From Protula sp. h YS-2021 (Eukaryota > Annelida > Polychaeta > Sabellida > Serpulidae), in the NCBI GenBank assembly GCA_949752745.1, contig OX457026.1, positions 33,409,911 to 33,473,910 on the forward strand: a stretch of DNA of 64,000 nt, given 5' to 3'. Below the pieces are notes generated by a model. The model ran no database searches. It was not told the origin of the DNA and worked only from the letters and a program-made list of their open reading frames with translations. This document shows positions 35,301-45,408 of the stretch, one piece after another. Position 1 is the first letter of the stretch. The number at the start of each line of letters is the position of its first letter. The position numbers and the translations under genes were made by a program.

Positions 35301-38300
35301 TTGTTAACAATAGGTAAACTTACAACCGATCTCCGAGAAAGAAGTCTACCAAAGTCTACCAATAATGCTACGTGATTCGGCCAAATTGACTTTGTATGGA
35401 GAAAAGTACACACAAATATCAATTAAGTCAATTAGCACTATCGTCAAACCACTTGATCAGTATTTTTCTCATAATTTTTCATCATTAATTTCAATACGGA
35501 ACTAACAGTAACTAAAAATTACGATATAAGTGGCAGGCATGGATCTTATGCTAAACAATAAAATTTGGTTAAGTTAATTTAGTTTATTCACTTTAAAAAT
35601 TATTTTCTTTAATATGTAACTCATTAAGATTAGAGCGTGATTTTCGATGCTTGATTTGCTTATTCTTAAAATAACAGATTGGTCAGCAGTTTAAAAAAAA
35701 TTCTCTGACTGTAGGTAAAAAAGGAGCGATCTCTTCAACGGCACATGAGCACCCAACAATGATAATATTTACATTACTCTTGCAATACCTTTAATAAATT
35801 CATGATAGCAATCGAAGCTACATAGCAGCGCGTCAGGTACAGAAACGCCAAAATCATTTAAGTAAAAAGCCAAAAAGTTATTAAATAGCTTAACGGTTAA
35901 GCTGAATTCTATTACTAATAAAATCGGCCGGGTTGTAATGTGGCTTGCACTGTAGACCAACACTCATGAAATGATCTAAGACTTTTGAGCACGCTCCAAA
36001 GTACAGTACCTAGAAAACAAACAACTAAGCTCATATTCTGTTTCTTTTTTTTATGAACAGCTATTAAAAAGAGCAACATCAAAGCATTTGTTCATTTTGT
36101 CAAAATTTGAAAAATCAACATTTGCATTTGCAAACATCAACATTGAAAAGTTCGTGAATTATTACTGTAAATTTTGTACAATATTTACTGCATTTTCAAA
36201 ATGTTGTTTTTGTTCACTTACGAATACTTCTAACACAGTTTTGTTACCCGGCTGTATTATATTCTTATTTGCGATTTTAGTGGCTAAGGATACAGCTCTG
36301 GAATTTCCCTGGAGCCATGCATCTTTACCTCTCCCTCATCTAGAAGCAATAAGTTGCCGAACATGTGGAAAATTTGACTAGAGGGCTGGTGTATTGACGC
36401 TACTATTGTTTTTCCACATGAACTGGTGTATTTCTGCAGAGTCTGCACTAAGTTGTGCGCTGCTCCATAGTCAAGACCACTAGTGGGTTCCTTTTGTAAT
36501 AAAATGTTTAATATTGTACAGCGACGCAACAACAATATACTGCAGTATCTTATTATCATCAGTTGGCCCCAATTAGATATTTAGAGGAAACGGGAAAAAG
36601 AGAGCCCCGTGCCAAAAATCATAAAAATATCAAACCAAAATGTTGATGTTCTCGATAGAAAGGTTTTTATTTATTATTTTTTCACAGCAAGCACAATTGC
36701 GAGTCTCATAAATTAACGAGTAACATATTTTAAACATAACCTCACCACCTCACAAGTTTTCTTTTTCCGGCAATCTCTTTATCAATTGTGCTCTTGGGAT
36801 TTGTTGGGATTATTCGGCAAGGAACTAATATTTACATAAAAAATTACTTTCATTTCATAGTGTCTGGTAATAGTAAACATGCGAACATGTGCAGAGTCTT
36901 ACATCAATCAGGAGTATGTTTGGATCAGTCAGCATCTCGCATGCAATGGCAGCGCGCTTTCGTTCTCCTCCAGACAAACCCAAAATGAAGGCGTTACCCA
37001 TTACTAGTACATAACAGATTTAAATATATTTCATGTTATTGCACATTTTCATGCTTCATTTTATTGTATCGATAGCGAGAAATAAAGATGTATCTTAAGA
37101 GAGAGCAAAAATAGCGTTTAGCATTTTTACCACCTAGACATAATAAATTTGATAACAAAAATAACATTAAAATCAACTACACTCTTACGGAGGCTTTTAA
37201 CTTTTAACTTTTGACGAGAAGTTAAACTTTTAAAGAACGCAAAAATATGTCAAAAATAATATAGAAAGAATGATTTACTGTGACAAAACAGCAGCAAGCA
37301 AAGACAGCACTCAGATGAATAAGATTTATGCCTATTAAAATATGCCTTTTTCATTTGCAAGAAGTTACACAATAAATGCAAAGCTCAGCTTTTGATGAAA
37401 AGATCTGCAAATGCGTAACGCGCATATAGAGAAACACTTTTCGACTACCATCTATACTTAAAACATCAAACTTGCACTACGGCTGCGTGGTTTGTTGGCA
37501 TAGTAAGCAAAAAAAAAGCTACAAAGACAGAAACAAGAAGTAAAAAGTAATTAAAAACACATCTGCATAAGGAGAACATTGGAGTTACTTAATGTACAAG
37601 AGATATCTCACCTGTGTCACTGCACTTCTGTAGTTCTAGAATTTCTATGATTTCCCGCACTCTCTGTAGCTTCAAAGTCTGTGGCATTTTGTCGGGCAGG
37701 GTCAGAAGAGCTGCAAACTGTTTACGCACAAGCAAATTTATTTTACAAATGGACCTCATTAACGTAAACATTCAAACAAAATAGTTTTACAAATAGATCT
37801 CTCCAACCCATAACACAAATTTCAAAATGTTCAATGTGAAAAGTTGAATCATAACAAAGAACCAACCATTTACTGACGAGGAGCTGGCATCCTTAGAAGC
37901 TAGAGGCGCACAAGAAAAATCGTTACCGCAGCCATCTTTATTTAATTCCAGAACGTTTCGTATTAGGCAAGCACGCAGTAAACTTTTAAACTCATTTACA
38001 ACAAAAAATTTTGCGTGTTCTTAATTGTTGGATTGCTTTCCAAATCAAGCAACCGAAGTTTTTTGTTGGAGGTTGATTTTTATCTCTATTTGTATTAGAT
38101 ATCGCAGCTTCAACAATTCAAGTAGTTTATATAACACAGTCCCGTGTATTATTTATTCCAAGAATGTATATATTTTAAAATCTGTAGTTTAGCCTAATAC
38201 AGGTCTTAGGATTTAAAAAAGAAGATGACATTTTGATGTAGCTTTACATTAAAACAACTAACAAACTATATCACCATAAAATTAAGAATATAAAGAACTT

Positions 38301-41300
38301 TCAGTAAAAGGGGAACTGATTTGGCAAAAATGCACGAAATATGTTAACATTTTAGACTTGCAGAATATATGTTTATGTTTTGTATTATTAAGTCATGTGT
38401 TTGTTTTGAAGTTATGGAATTGGTAAGCTTGTGTGGTTTTTAGATTCAACAATATAGTAAGGATACGGCATCTGGTTCCAGAACTACAGCTAAGGAACAG
38501 ATGTCAGAGCCATACTACACAGCAATGCCCTCACTCTTAAACATCGACATTGTTTTAAGTGTAAGCGTTGAAACCAATAATTTGACTAGACATTTAACAG
38601 CATCTTTAAAAGAAGTGTATAGTCTGAAACTAATGTGCTGAACTTCTAAACTAATAACAGAAAGGTGAAATGCTGCTTTGAAATTTAGCACTTTTAATTT
38701 GAAGGAGTTATAAAAATAGCAAGAAAATACTCATGTGCTTTAATATGCCTAAATATTTAACTCTATGGCTTCGGCTTATTACAGCCAACTTACCGTGAGT
38801 GTTTGTTTTAATGTAAGGCTGGGGAAGAAGATATCCTGCTGTAGCACAAATCTCATATTTCGACCCAAATGTTTGTTGAGCACTTCACCATTGAGAGTAA
38901 TTATACCACTAGTAGGCAGTCTTCCCGCCAAAGCACTCAGCAAAGTAGACTTGCCTGCTCCTATGATGTGCACAAAAATAAGCTTCAACTTATACAAGGG
39001 TTTGCAACTACATGACTGAAACAGACGCCACTATGGTTGTACAGACAGTCACAGAGCGGATAACAAGAAAGAAGTAGCACTAAGTGCTCTTTTTAATTGA
39101 AAACCCCTTTTAGTCTGGCGACACCATGGGCAACGCTATCTGGATTGTAATTTTATCAAATGTTTTCACCAATAACCGAGAGGAAGCGAAAAAGGCAGGT
39201 TTTAACAAAATCAAAGCTGTTGTGGGGCTGAAGAATATCAACTTGTGGATGAGTTATTTCAGGAATTTCTTATCTTCACTGTGTTACCGATTCACAATCA
39301 CATTATGAGCGAGCAGTCATTACAGTCGTTGGAAATCCTTTAGCTCAGCTATTTGGTGTTGCTACCGACCGAAACCATGCAATTCCCGAGATACAATTGT
39401 CGACTTCGCCTACTGAAATGCATACCCTTTATGTGAAAGCATGAAATTACAATAAAGCAATTGTAGAAATAAAAGTAAACCGTTAGACACATGAAAAATA
39501 TTACGGCAGAAACGTGAATTGCAAAATAAGAATACGAAATCCCAAATCCAGATTTACTGGGCGGAAACCATTGGTTTTGACAGTCCCTGCAAGAAGCAAC
39601 TGGTATGATATATTTTACAAGCTTAGGTGATCTTTGTGTGGATGTCAAGAGCCATGTATGTTAGATGATGCCGACTATTTTTGTCTTTTAAAGTGCGTCT
39701 GAATAAATTATTAGTGTCTCGCCATCAGAACTTTTTTGTGACTCTTAAGAAACGAATATTGAACAAGAAATAACCAGGCCGTGAGTGCGAGTCCCACCCC
39801 CGGTGCTGTTTTTTTGGCCTTTTTTCTTTTTCTCTTTTTTTCCTAAGTTATTGTTGATCTTCCAGTAAACGGCTGTATGGCTGCCGGCTCGTATATTGGT
39901 ATATGTTCAGCTTGGTTTGTGTGACGTGTGTTTGTTTGTTTGTTTGTTTTACTTGTTCCGTCTCTCGATTCAAAAGAGAGCTGCTATATTACAAGCGATG
40001 ATAGTTGCATTGGTAGTTGCCATTATGTAGAATGGAAGTTTAAATTTCTCAAAATTGTCGTGGTCTTAGAAATAGGAGAAAACTTGAGGAGACTTTACTC
40101 TGGGTAAAAAAACCATAAAGGGGGCGATTTTGACATCATTATGTTACAAAAAACTCATTCCTGTGTGCAAGATACGAAATCCTGGGAAAATAAATGGGCC
40201 ACATTTAGGGAAAATGATCAAATGATTTTTTTTTCACATGGGAGCACTGCAAGTAAATGTGTGTTAACGATCATAAAAATATACATGTTATGAATATCAT
40301 CAAAATTGAGATTGATACGGAAGGTAGATACATCAGTGTAGATCTTAGGTTTGGTGATATAATTTATACTGTAGTAAATGTGTACGCACCTAACCTCGAA
40401 TGTCAAGTTGAACAAGTAAAATTTGTTGATTTAATAGACAAGCTAATAGAGAAAAAGATTGAAAATAAAGTGGTAATAGGTGGAGATTTAAATGTTATCT
40501 TAGATGGCTCATTCGATAAAATACCAACATCCTCAAAGACTTATCTCGGGATTGAGTGATTAAAAGAAATTATGGAGCTGCATGATTTAGTTGATAAAAA
40601 CTGTGATATTAAAAGGTTTTCATGGCACCGTGCGAAACTGACATTAATACAATCTAGATTGGACTATTAGATTGCGTCGAGTGAGTTGATCTATGATATA
40701 ATAAAAGTAGACATTGTTCCGGGTTTTTTAGGTCAGACCATAGTGCAATTATATTAGCCTTATCGATTAGATGTCAAGTAGAACAGAGGAGTCCAGGCTG
40801 GTAGAAATTTAATACAAATTTACTACAAGATATTGACTTGGACCCCCACACCAGGTGGGAGTACATGAAATATGAAATACGTAAATTTACGTTCTCCTAT
40901 TCAAAACGTAAAGCCTCTAATGCAAGAAAAAATAAAAACCTGCTTGAAAAAACTCCACACGCTAGAAGAAGAACTGAACCGCAATAATGAAGATAATCCA
41001 GACTACACGTTGTACCAAATTAAAGATTGTAAACTGGAATTAGATAGAATAGAGGCAGTGGAAACAATGGGACATTATATAAGAAGTAAGGCATACTTCA
41101 TTGATACCCATGACAATAATTTAAAATTCTTTTATAATATTGAAAAAAAGTGTTAATGATAGGGAAATCCAATTCACTAAACAGAAAAACATTTTAGAAG
41201 AAGCCGCTGATTTTTATGAACAACTGAATTCTGTTAATCCTGCCGTTAATGATCAGTTTTTTCATAAAGAATGTAAAAATAAAATATCCACTAGCGATCA

Positions 41301-44300
41301 ACTTTATTTAAACTCTGAATTTACTAAAGAAGAATTATATAAAACAGTTAAAAACATGGGCTTTTATAAAACTCCCGGATCAGACGGGCTGTCTAAAGAA
41401 TTTCTATGAATACTTTTGGGAAGATATAGCAGACATGCTATTACAATCTTACAAATACAGCTATTTGTGCAGGGCCATTTGAGTGTTGAACAAAAAAGAG
41501 GAATTATACGCTTACTCCGAAAAAAGAATAAAGATTTGACAAATTTAAAAAGCTGGCGCCCCATAAGTTTATTAAATGTGGACATGAAGATTTTAACTCA
41601 AACTTTAGCGCACAGAGTTTAAAAAGTTCTCCCAAAAATTATCGTACCTGAACAAAACGGCTTTGTCAAAAATAGATATATAGGACTAAATATAAGAACA
41701 CTAGATTGCATAGACCACTTGAATAGAGAACAAAAAGGAGGATTCCTATTATTCGTAGATTTTGAAAAGGCTTTTGATAAATTAGATTGGAAATTTTTAG
41801 AGAAATGTTTAGAACATTTTAATTTCGGTCCCAATATTTTACACTGACATAGAAAGTTGTATAATCAATAATGGGACCACAAGTAGGGCTTTCAAAGTTT
41901 TAAATGGTGTCAAACAGCGTGATCCCCTCTCAGCGTTACTCTTTATAATAGCGGTTGAAATTCTTGCGTGTGCAGTTAACAGTAACAGACATATAAAAGG
42001 AATAAAAATAGGTTGCATTGAAACTAATATTAGCTTATTAGCCGATGATACGACGTTATTGACTGATGTGCTCTCAATCCAAAATGCTTTAAAATGGTTT
42101 GTGCTGTTTTATTTACATCAGGCTTGAAGGTGAATCTGGATAAGACTGAAATCTTACAAGTTGGCAAACAAAGAATCAAGTACCTGAAAAAAACCCTTCC
42201 GCATAAAGTGGTCTGAAGGGGATGTGGTCTCGCTAGGTATTAGATATTTCAATGATATAGCTAAAATAACTGAGCTTAACCTAAGAGATAAATTAAAAGA
42301 AATGAAAACTCTTTAAAGGAAAAATCACAATAATAAAAACCTTTTGCTGCCGAAGTTATTGTATGAATGTAATGGAAACCCCAGATTGGTTCATAGCGGA
42401 CGTAATTAATGAATTTAATACCTTTATATGGGATAAAAAACCACATCGCATACAAGCCAACGTATTAATTCAAGATTACAAAGATGGTGGCCTCCATAGC
42501 TTGGACTTAATATTATTCTTGAACACCCAAAAGTTAACTTGAGTGAAAAGATTAATTGAACATGAAAATTCTCTGAGTGCCAATTTTTAAAAAATATATT
42601 TGCCCAAATTTAGTTTGCTGAAGGTTCTCAAATTATCCCTTAATGTAGATAAACTATCAAAAGAAATGCCAGCCTTTTATAGAGAAATATTATACAGATG
42701 GTATTTTTCTGAAAAAGCCTCCATTGAACGTTGATAGTATATTGAAACAGTGCCTTTGGCACAATCGATATATCTTAATACAGAATAAGTCTGTTTTTTA
42801 GATTGAAATAGAAGAAAAATATATCCTTTGTAGGTAATCAAATAACAGAACAGGGTACCTTTATGAATCCATTTGAAATTAAATACCAGTATAAACTTGA
42901 ACTAAATATTATAACATTTATGGGCCTTATTAATACTATTCCTAGCGAATGGAAATCTATGACATCACAGCATAAAAAGGATATACATGAGATTTGGCAA
43001 AATATCGCTCCAAGGAATGAATTGATGACTGATATTTTAAGTGTTGATATAATTAAGTGTATATCGAAAGCGCTCTACTGGTATTTTATAAAACAAAAGC
43101 AAGTTGAACCAAGCTGTATACGACGATGGCAACAGTCAGGTATAAATCTCCAAGAGCTGGAATGGAAAGAAATATTTTTAAAGACCAAGTACCTAACAAG
43201 AAACACCAAAAATAGCATCTTTTTATACAAAATTATACACAAAAATTATGCTTCTGATTACATCCTTGCTAAATTTGACGCATCTGTATCACAGATGTGC
43301 AGACAATGTAATGAAATACGAGATTTAATTCACACCTTTGCGACATGCTTTAGTTTAAACCATTTTTGGGCAATTCTTAAAAAATGGTTGAATAAAAGTT
43401 TTCTGGAGAACTCTTCTCAGGTTGTCTTAAATATTAGAATAAAAATACTAGAGTTGCTAAAAAAAAACAATAGAAGCTGTAGGATTCATTCTTGATTATG
43501 TTCTCCTTCAAGCCAAGTTGTATGTTCATTAACATAAAAACGCCAATGAAGAGGTTTATTTTTACCATTTCGTAAAATATTTAAAGCATGCAGTAACAAT
43601 TAAAAAGATGTTGTATCATAAGAAACCCAAAAAATTTAGAGACTTTAGACTGCGTCATTTAAAAAAAGAAAAAAGAAAAAAAGAATGTTTGAAATTATAA
43701 AATGTTTAATGTGCCTTTGTTAACTGGGTAGTACATAGTAACAGTCTATGAAACTCTTGTGAATACTTTGCAGCAAAAAAAAAAAACTTTTGCGGCTTGT
43801 TATAGTATGTATACTACTGTACTAGGAACTTATTCTTGAAATAAAAGCAAAGTGTAAAAAAAAAGAAAAAACCAGTCATGTCGTATTTTACTTTCACAAA
43901 CCAAGGTGTCACACTTGTTAGCAAGATTGCTTCAAGCGTAGTGCATTTGAAATGGTTACAGTTTTGATAATGGCGTCTCTGAAAAGTGACATGGATATTC
44001 TAGGGCATTCTACGTTTGGTGATTGTAGTATTGGTCTATGCTTTTGACACTGGTCTATGTAGTCTGTGTGGAATTCAGAAAGGAATAAGTTCGCTTTGAA
44101 GCTCTTAGTTTGCGTGCATGAAACGGTCTTTTGCTGTTGCGTGGCGTGATTGACAGTGGCATTGACATGATTGGAAGACATTCAACGCTTTGTGCATCTG
44201 TTTAGGTACTCTTGATTTAAAAATCGGCTACAGGTCTACATACTTTATTATCCAACCCTACCTGCCGTTTACACTGAATTTAGAAAATAACCTTCAAATT

Positions 44301-45408
44301 CTGTATGACATGATATTTAAAAAATCAATACATTAGTGCTGCAGAAGCATTGCCACAAAGCCTTTCACATATGCTAATAGCCACACGTGCAAAATGCAAA
44401 CCGGCCATTTTAAATACATTGAATGCTGCGATAAATTATAAACTACGATTTGCGCATAATTATTTGCGAGTTTGTGTGGGGGCACGTAACGGGTGATGAT
44501 TCATAGAGTTAATAGCAAAGCTATGTTCATCTTCCAAAAAGGTTTTGAATGTTGTTGAATGTTCTTTTGAATAGAGAAGAAATTGTCGGGGCAGAAAGGT
44601 GTTGCTAAGCCGTAGTTAAAAAGACCTGGTGCATAATGGCGTGAAGCTGTGGGACTGCGGGGTGGCAATGACGTTTCATTAAATTAGTGACAAAGCCACT
44701 TTTATGATTACATGATATCTTGTTTTAGCTGTATTGAATTAGATTTACTTATTTAGTACATGCTGGTCATACTGTATGTTATGTCGACAAATGGCATTCC
44801 ACAAAATACTATTTCTATGTTTCATTGTTCTATAACCTAAGACTGCAGATTCGTTGCATTACACCATATAAACTTCCCAGATATTGTTGTTATTATCAAA
44901 TATACACTCAATTTGCCCTTTCCGCTACCCCAACCCTCCTCCCTTTTTCGGTTTCTATTCTCTGTGCCCGTGAACCTCGTGTTTGTGCCCTCGTCTCGAT
45001 CCTCACTTGTACTCCATCCGGCTTTAATCGGGTATGATCAGCAATCTATATCTACTCTCCATTAGGATCGTTTTCTTCGTTTTGAGAACTAGCAGACTAG
45101 TGACAGACGTTTGCAAGCTGTTGATCTTTTATCTCGAAAATGCACGTGTGATAATCCCTTCAGCGATCACTTCTGATTTACAAGCCGCGACTCGCTTTTC
45201 TAATAAGTACCCAACAGTGTCAGCCCTGTTCAAGAGTATTCTCAAATCATAAAAATGTGCAGCATATATAACTTCAGAAAACATTGAAAAACTCACCACT
45301 GGGTCCCATGACCGCTAGCATATCTCCTCTAAGAGCAACTCCCGATACTTTCTTTAATATCTGGGTGCTATTGATGTGAACATCTATGTCACGAAAAACC
45401 AAATCCAT
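21811..45408 (-). CDS. ABC transporter G-family half transporter, 17 exons
   Basis: A half transporter with an N-terminal ATP-binding domain and a C-terminal membrane domain; in this family two halves dimerise in a membrane and usually export lipids, sterols or xenobiotics. Spliced length is about 646 residues, normal for the family. In order: Walker A GPSGAGKS, Q-loop VLQQD, signature LSGGERKR, Walker B ILLID with the EPTSGLD D-loop, H-loop [14 protein letters not shown], a long charged linker (~130 residues), then GVIWFQ, a run of membrane segments, and a C-terminal [16 protein letters not shown]. Every splice joins in frame with GT..AG sites. [18 protein letters not shown] recalls the members called plant or Dictyostelium type. 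Which numbered subgroup, and the substrate, cannot be told. The start is the only ATG before Walker A in exon 1; an upstream non-coding exon is possible. Confidence 0.9.
22130..22279 (-). CDS. ABCG exon 16 (last loop and helix)
   Basis: [31 protein letters not shown] and a helix [15 protein letters not shown]. The two Cys and an NTT glycosylation-type site lie in the last external loop. Acceptor TTTTTAG, donor GTAATT. Confidence 0.93.
22280..22593 (-). other. ABCG intron 15
   Basis: 314 bp, AT-rich, with a direct duplication of AGAAGTATTTA near 22.38-22.40 kb. Nothing else seen. Confidence 0.7.
22594..22711 (-). CDS. ABCG exon 15 (extracellular re-entry region)
   Basis: [20 protein letters not shown] then [18 protein letters not shown]; acceptor AACAG, donor GTAAGG. 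Matches the GGFF...WLxYxSxxxYxxxxLxxxEF block. Confidence 0.93.
22988..23078 (-). CDS. ABCG exon 14 (membrane helices)
   Basis: [20 protein letters not shown] then [10 protein letters not shown] plus G, between ACACAG and GTGAGA. Follows directly on AIQ of exon 13 after a 5.3 kb intron. Confidence 0.9.
25003..25067. repeat. (TA)n microsatellite
   Basis: Pure TA of about 65 bp. Confidence 0.97.
25085..26255 (+). repeat. Dispersed repeat with GGTCTCCCTAA motifs
   Basis: AGCACTTAGGGAGACCATTT near 25.12-25.14 kb and 25885-25965 are inverted relative to 18.12-18.30 kb. ATGGTCTCC occurs again near 26.19-26.24 kb. A (TA)n tract interrupts at 25720-25756. Probably a non-autonomous element whose ends expand as (TA)n. 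Confidence 0.5.
26260..26349. repeat. (TA)n microsatellite
   Basis: About 90 bp of TA directly abutting the TIR element. Confidence 0.97.
26350..27412. mobile_element. 1.06 kb terminal-inverted-repeat element in ABCG intron 13
   Basis: About 26350-26520 and 27230-27400 are reverse complements over ~170 bp. Shared blocks include ATTGACTGAAATTTT.AGG, CAATACGTGTATTGGCTGTG and ACTGACTGAAATTA.AGGCC with modest divergence. Each arm itself repeats CAATACGTGTATTGACT-like units. The centre (26.62-27.22 kb) is AT-rich without an ORF, so the element is non-autonomous. It ends in TA-rich DNA on both sides, so a TA target is possible. Confidence 0.75.
27510..27640. repeat. Imperfect trinucleotide repeat (TTA/TAG/GTA)
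   Basis: ATTATTATTATCATTACC and TAGTAGTAGTAGAAGC-type runs. Open frames across it are low complexity. Confidence 0.85.
28383..28600 (-). CDS. ABCG exon 13 (ERxxxMYRLSAY, two helices)
   Basis: [20 protein letters not shown], then [20 protein letters not shown] and the [17 protein letters not shown] helix; ends AIQ before GTATGT. 72 codons after completing Phe. Strong match to the conserved centre of the membrane domain. Confidence 0.95.
28778..29374. mobile_element. MITE-like element A in ABCG intron 12
   Basis: 28795-28850 (CCTAGGCTAAAGCGCCCCTG) and 29310-29370 (GGGGCGCTTTAGCCTTGGG) form ~60 bp inverted ends around a 0.45 kb AT-rich centre with no ORF. Confidence 0.75.
29371..29571. mobile_element. 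MITE-like element B in ABCG intron 12
   Basis: About 200 bp with near-perfect inverted ends: GGAGTGGTATTCTGCTCCGT and, at the right, ACAGAGCAGAATACCACTCC. The arms go on through TCCTTAT..TT.AGGA.GTCCTTATT. It abuts or lies in the right end of element A. Confidence 0.85.
29975..30032 (-). CDS. ABCG exon 12 (membrane helix)
   Basis: [19 protein letters not shown] plus one base, after TTTCCAG and before GTGAGT. Matches the second membrane helix of the family. Confidence 0.93.
30251..30309 (-). CDS. ABCG exon 11
   Basis: Completes Gly, then [19 protein letters not shown], matching the GxIWFQ...DRxG block after the first helix. Acceptor TTTGTAG, donor GTATGT. Confidence 0.93.
30310..32699 (-). 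other. ABCG interval between exons 9 and 11
   Basis: Holds candidate exon 10. A relatively GC-rich stretch at 31.02-31.73 kb has minus ORFs of 91 and 76 codons that match nothing I know. A 101-codon minus ORF at 32327-32632 shows no family motif. Confidence 0.5.
31738..31815 (-). CDS. ABCG candidate exon 10 (first membrane helix?)
   Basis: Acceptor ATTCAG and donor GTAATT with phase 1 at both ends keep the frame between exons 9 and 11 and give 25 codons ([19 protein letters not shown]). It lacks the clear QFxxLxxR and strongly hydrophobic helix expected here. It is the best candidate I found in the 2.4 kb between its neighbours, but the true exon could be another one. Confidence 0.3.
32700..32804 (-). 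CDS. ABCG exon 9 (end of linker)
   Basis: [20 protein letters not shown] and [14 protein letters not shown] between ACTCAG and GTAATT. It is phase 1 at both ends, matching exon 8. ELKWQT sits where family members have a KWPTSF-like entry to the membrane domain. Confidence 0.75.
33609..33835 (-). CDS. ABCG exon 8 (charged linker)
   Basis: 75 codons, rich in Lys, Ser and Glu, including [15 protein letters not shown] and a basic [11 protein letters not shown]. Acceptor TTTTTACAG, donor GTAGCA. Low conservation is expected here; exon status rests on splice sites and frame. The serine-rich basic segment could be a phosphorylation site (inference). Confidence 0.8.
33960..34023 (-). CDS. ABCG exon 7 (linker)
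   Basis: Completes Met, then [20 protein letters not shown], giving the natural junction NPADFI-MEQL. Acceptor TTGTGTAG, donor GTAATA. 64 bases, phase 1 in and 2 out. Confidence 0.85.
34024..35915 (-). other. ABCG intron 6
   Basis: AT-rich. A splice-like TTTATTTCAG|GATTGG near 34.85 kb would break the frame if used, so it is not counted as an exon. Confidence 0.6.
35916..36009 (-). CDS. ABCG exon 6 (end of ATPase domain)
   Basis: [20 protein letters not shown] then [11 protein letters not shown] plus one base, after TTTCTAG and before GTAATA. The YFG...NPADF block is a family hallmark. Confidence 0.93.
36329..36490 (-). CDS. ABCG exon 5 (D-loop and H-loop)
   Basis: [34 protein letters not shown] and LLLLDEGE between AAAAG and GTAAAG. 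The catalytic Glu after Walker B and the H-loop His are present. 54 codons, phase 0 at both ends. Confidence 0.95.
36903..37003 (-). CDS. ABCG exon 4 (signature and Walker B)
   Basis: Completes Val, then [20 protein letters not shown] and [13 protein letters not shown], donor GTAAGA. All signature and Walker B residues are intact. Confidence 0.95.
37612..37717 (-). CDS. ABCG exon 3 (helical subdomain)
   Basis: [12 protein letters not shown]...[15 protein letters not shown] between AAACAG and GTGAGA. This is the helical region between the Q-loop and the signature. Ends in phase 1. Confidence 0.93.
38794..38960 (-). CDS. ABCG exon 2 (Walker A completed, Q-loop)
   Basis: After ATAG it supplies GA to complete Gly, then [35 protein letters not shown] and [11 protein letters not shown]; donor GTAAGT. 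Phase 1 in, phase 0 out; 55 codons. Confidence 0.95.
39778..39816 (+). other. tRNA-like 3' piece with T-run at LINE 5' end
   Basis: GTGCGAGTCCC (39785-39795) resembles a tRNA B-box/T-arm, and CACCCCCGGTGCTG then TTTTTTT looks like an acceptor end and Pol III terminator. Only half a tRNA; it could be chance. Confidence 0.35.
40257..40760 (+). pseudogene. LINE apurinic endonuclease fragment
   Basis: Contains [19 protein letters not shown] and [16 protein letters not shown], then a stop, [17 protein letters not shown], and a broken SRLDY...SDH region. These are the usual catalytic-site blocks of APE-type LINE endonucleases. Confidence 0.85.
41140..42130 (+). pseudogene. LINE reverse transcriptase fragment
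   Basis: The ORF at 41140-41409 ends [14 protein letters not shown], the classical PGxDG entry. Then come SWRPISLLN (~41.55), the DFEKAFD palm block, [13 protein letters not shown], and ADDT in place of the usual ADD. At least four frame changes are needed. Confidence 0.85.
42863..43495 (+). pseudogene. LINE C-terminal domain (zinc-knuckle)
   Basis: 210 codons open. Includes [16 protein letters not shown] and [18 protein letters not shown], the CxxC-x7-H-x4-C knuckle found after the thumb in L1/Tx1-type elements. Longest undamaged part of the element. Confidence 0.75.
43877..45296. other. Unassigned DNA in ABCG intron 1
   Basis: Minus ORF of 87 codons (43918-44181) and plus ORFs of about 70 codons at 44.8-45.25 kb, none recognised. 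Confidence 0.4.
45297..45408 (-). CDS. ABCG exon 1 (start, first half of Walker A)
   Basis: Starts [20 protein letters not shown] and ends MLAVMGPS plus one base before GTGAGT. The residues match the usual ABCG beginning (xFxDxxV..ILKx[12 protein letters not shown]). The N-terminus is short, with only about 34 residues before the P-loop. Ends in phase 1. Confidence 0.9.

Larger units (their letters stand above)
39770..43876 (+). mobile_element. L1/Tx1-like LINE, decayed, antisense in ABCG intron 1
   Basis: In order on the plus strand: a tRNA-like 5' piece, apurinic endonuclease (NVYAPN at ~40.38 kb; GGDLNV at ~40.48; FSWHR at ~40.62), RT ([16 protein letters not shown] at ~41.66, [17 protein letters not shown] at ~41.75, RDPLSALLF near 41.92, LLADDTTLL near 42.04), and a C-terminal region with a CxxC...H....C knuckle at ~43.30 kb, then an A-rich 3' end (AATAAAAG near 43.84 kb). 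Several stops and frameshifts make it inactive. The clade is inferred from motif style. Confidence 0.85.
38961..45296 (-). other. ABCG intron 1 (6.3 kb)
   Basis: Mostly taken up by the antisense LINE at 39.77-43.88 kb. 38.97-39.77 and 43.9-45.29 kb carry short unrecognised ORFs only. Confidence 0.8.
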
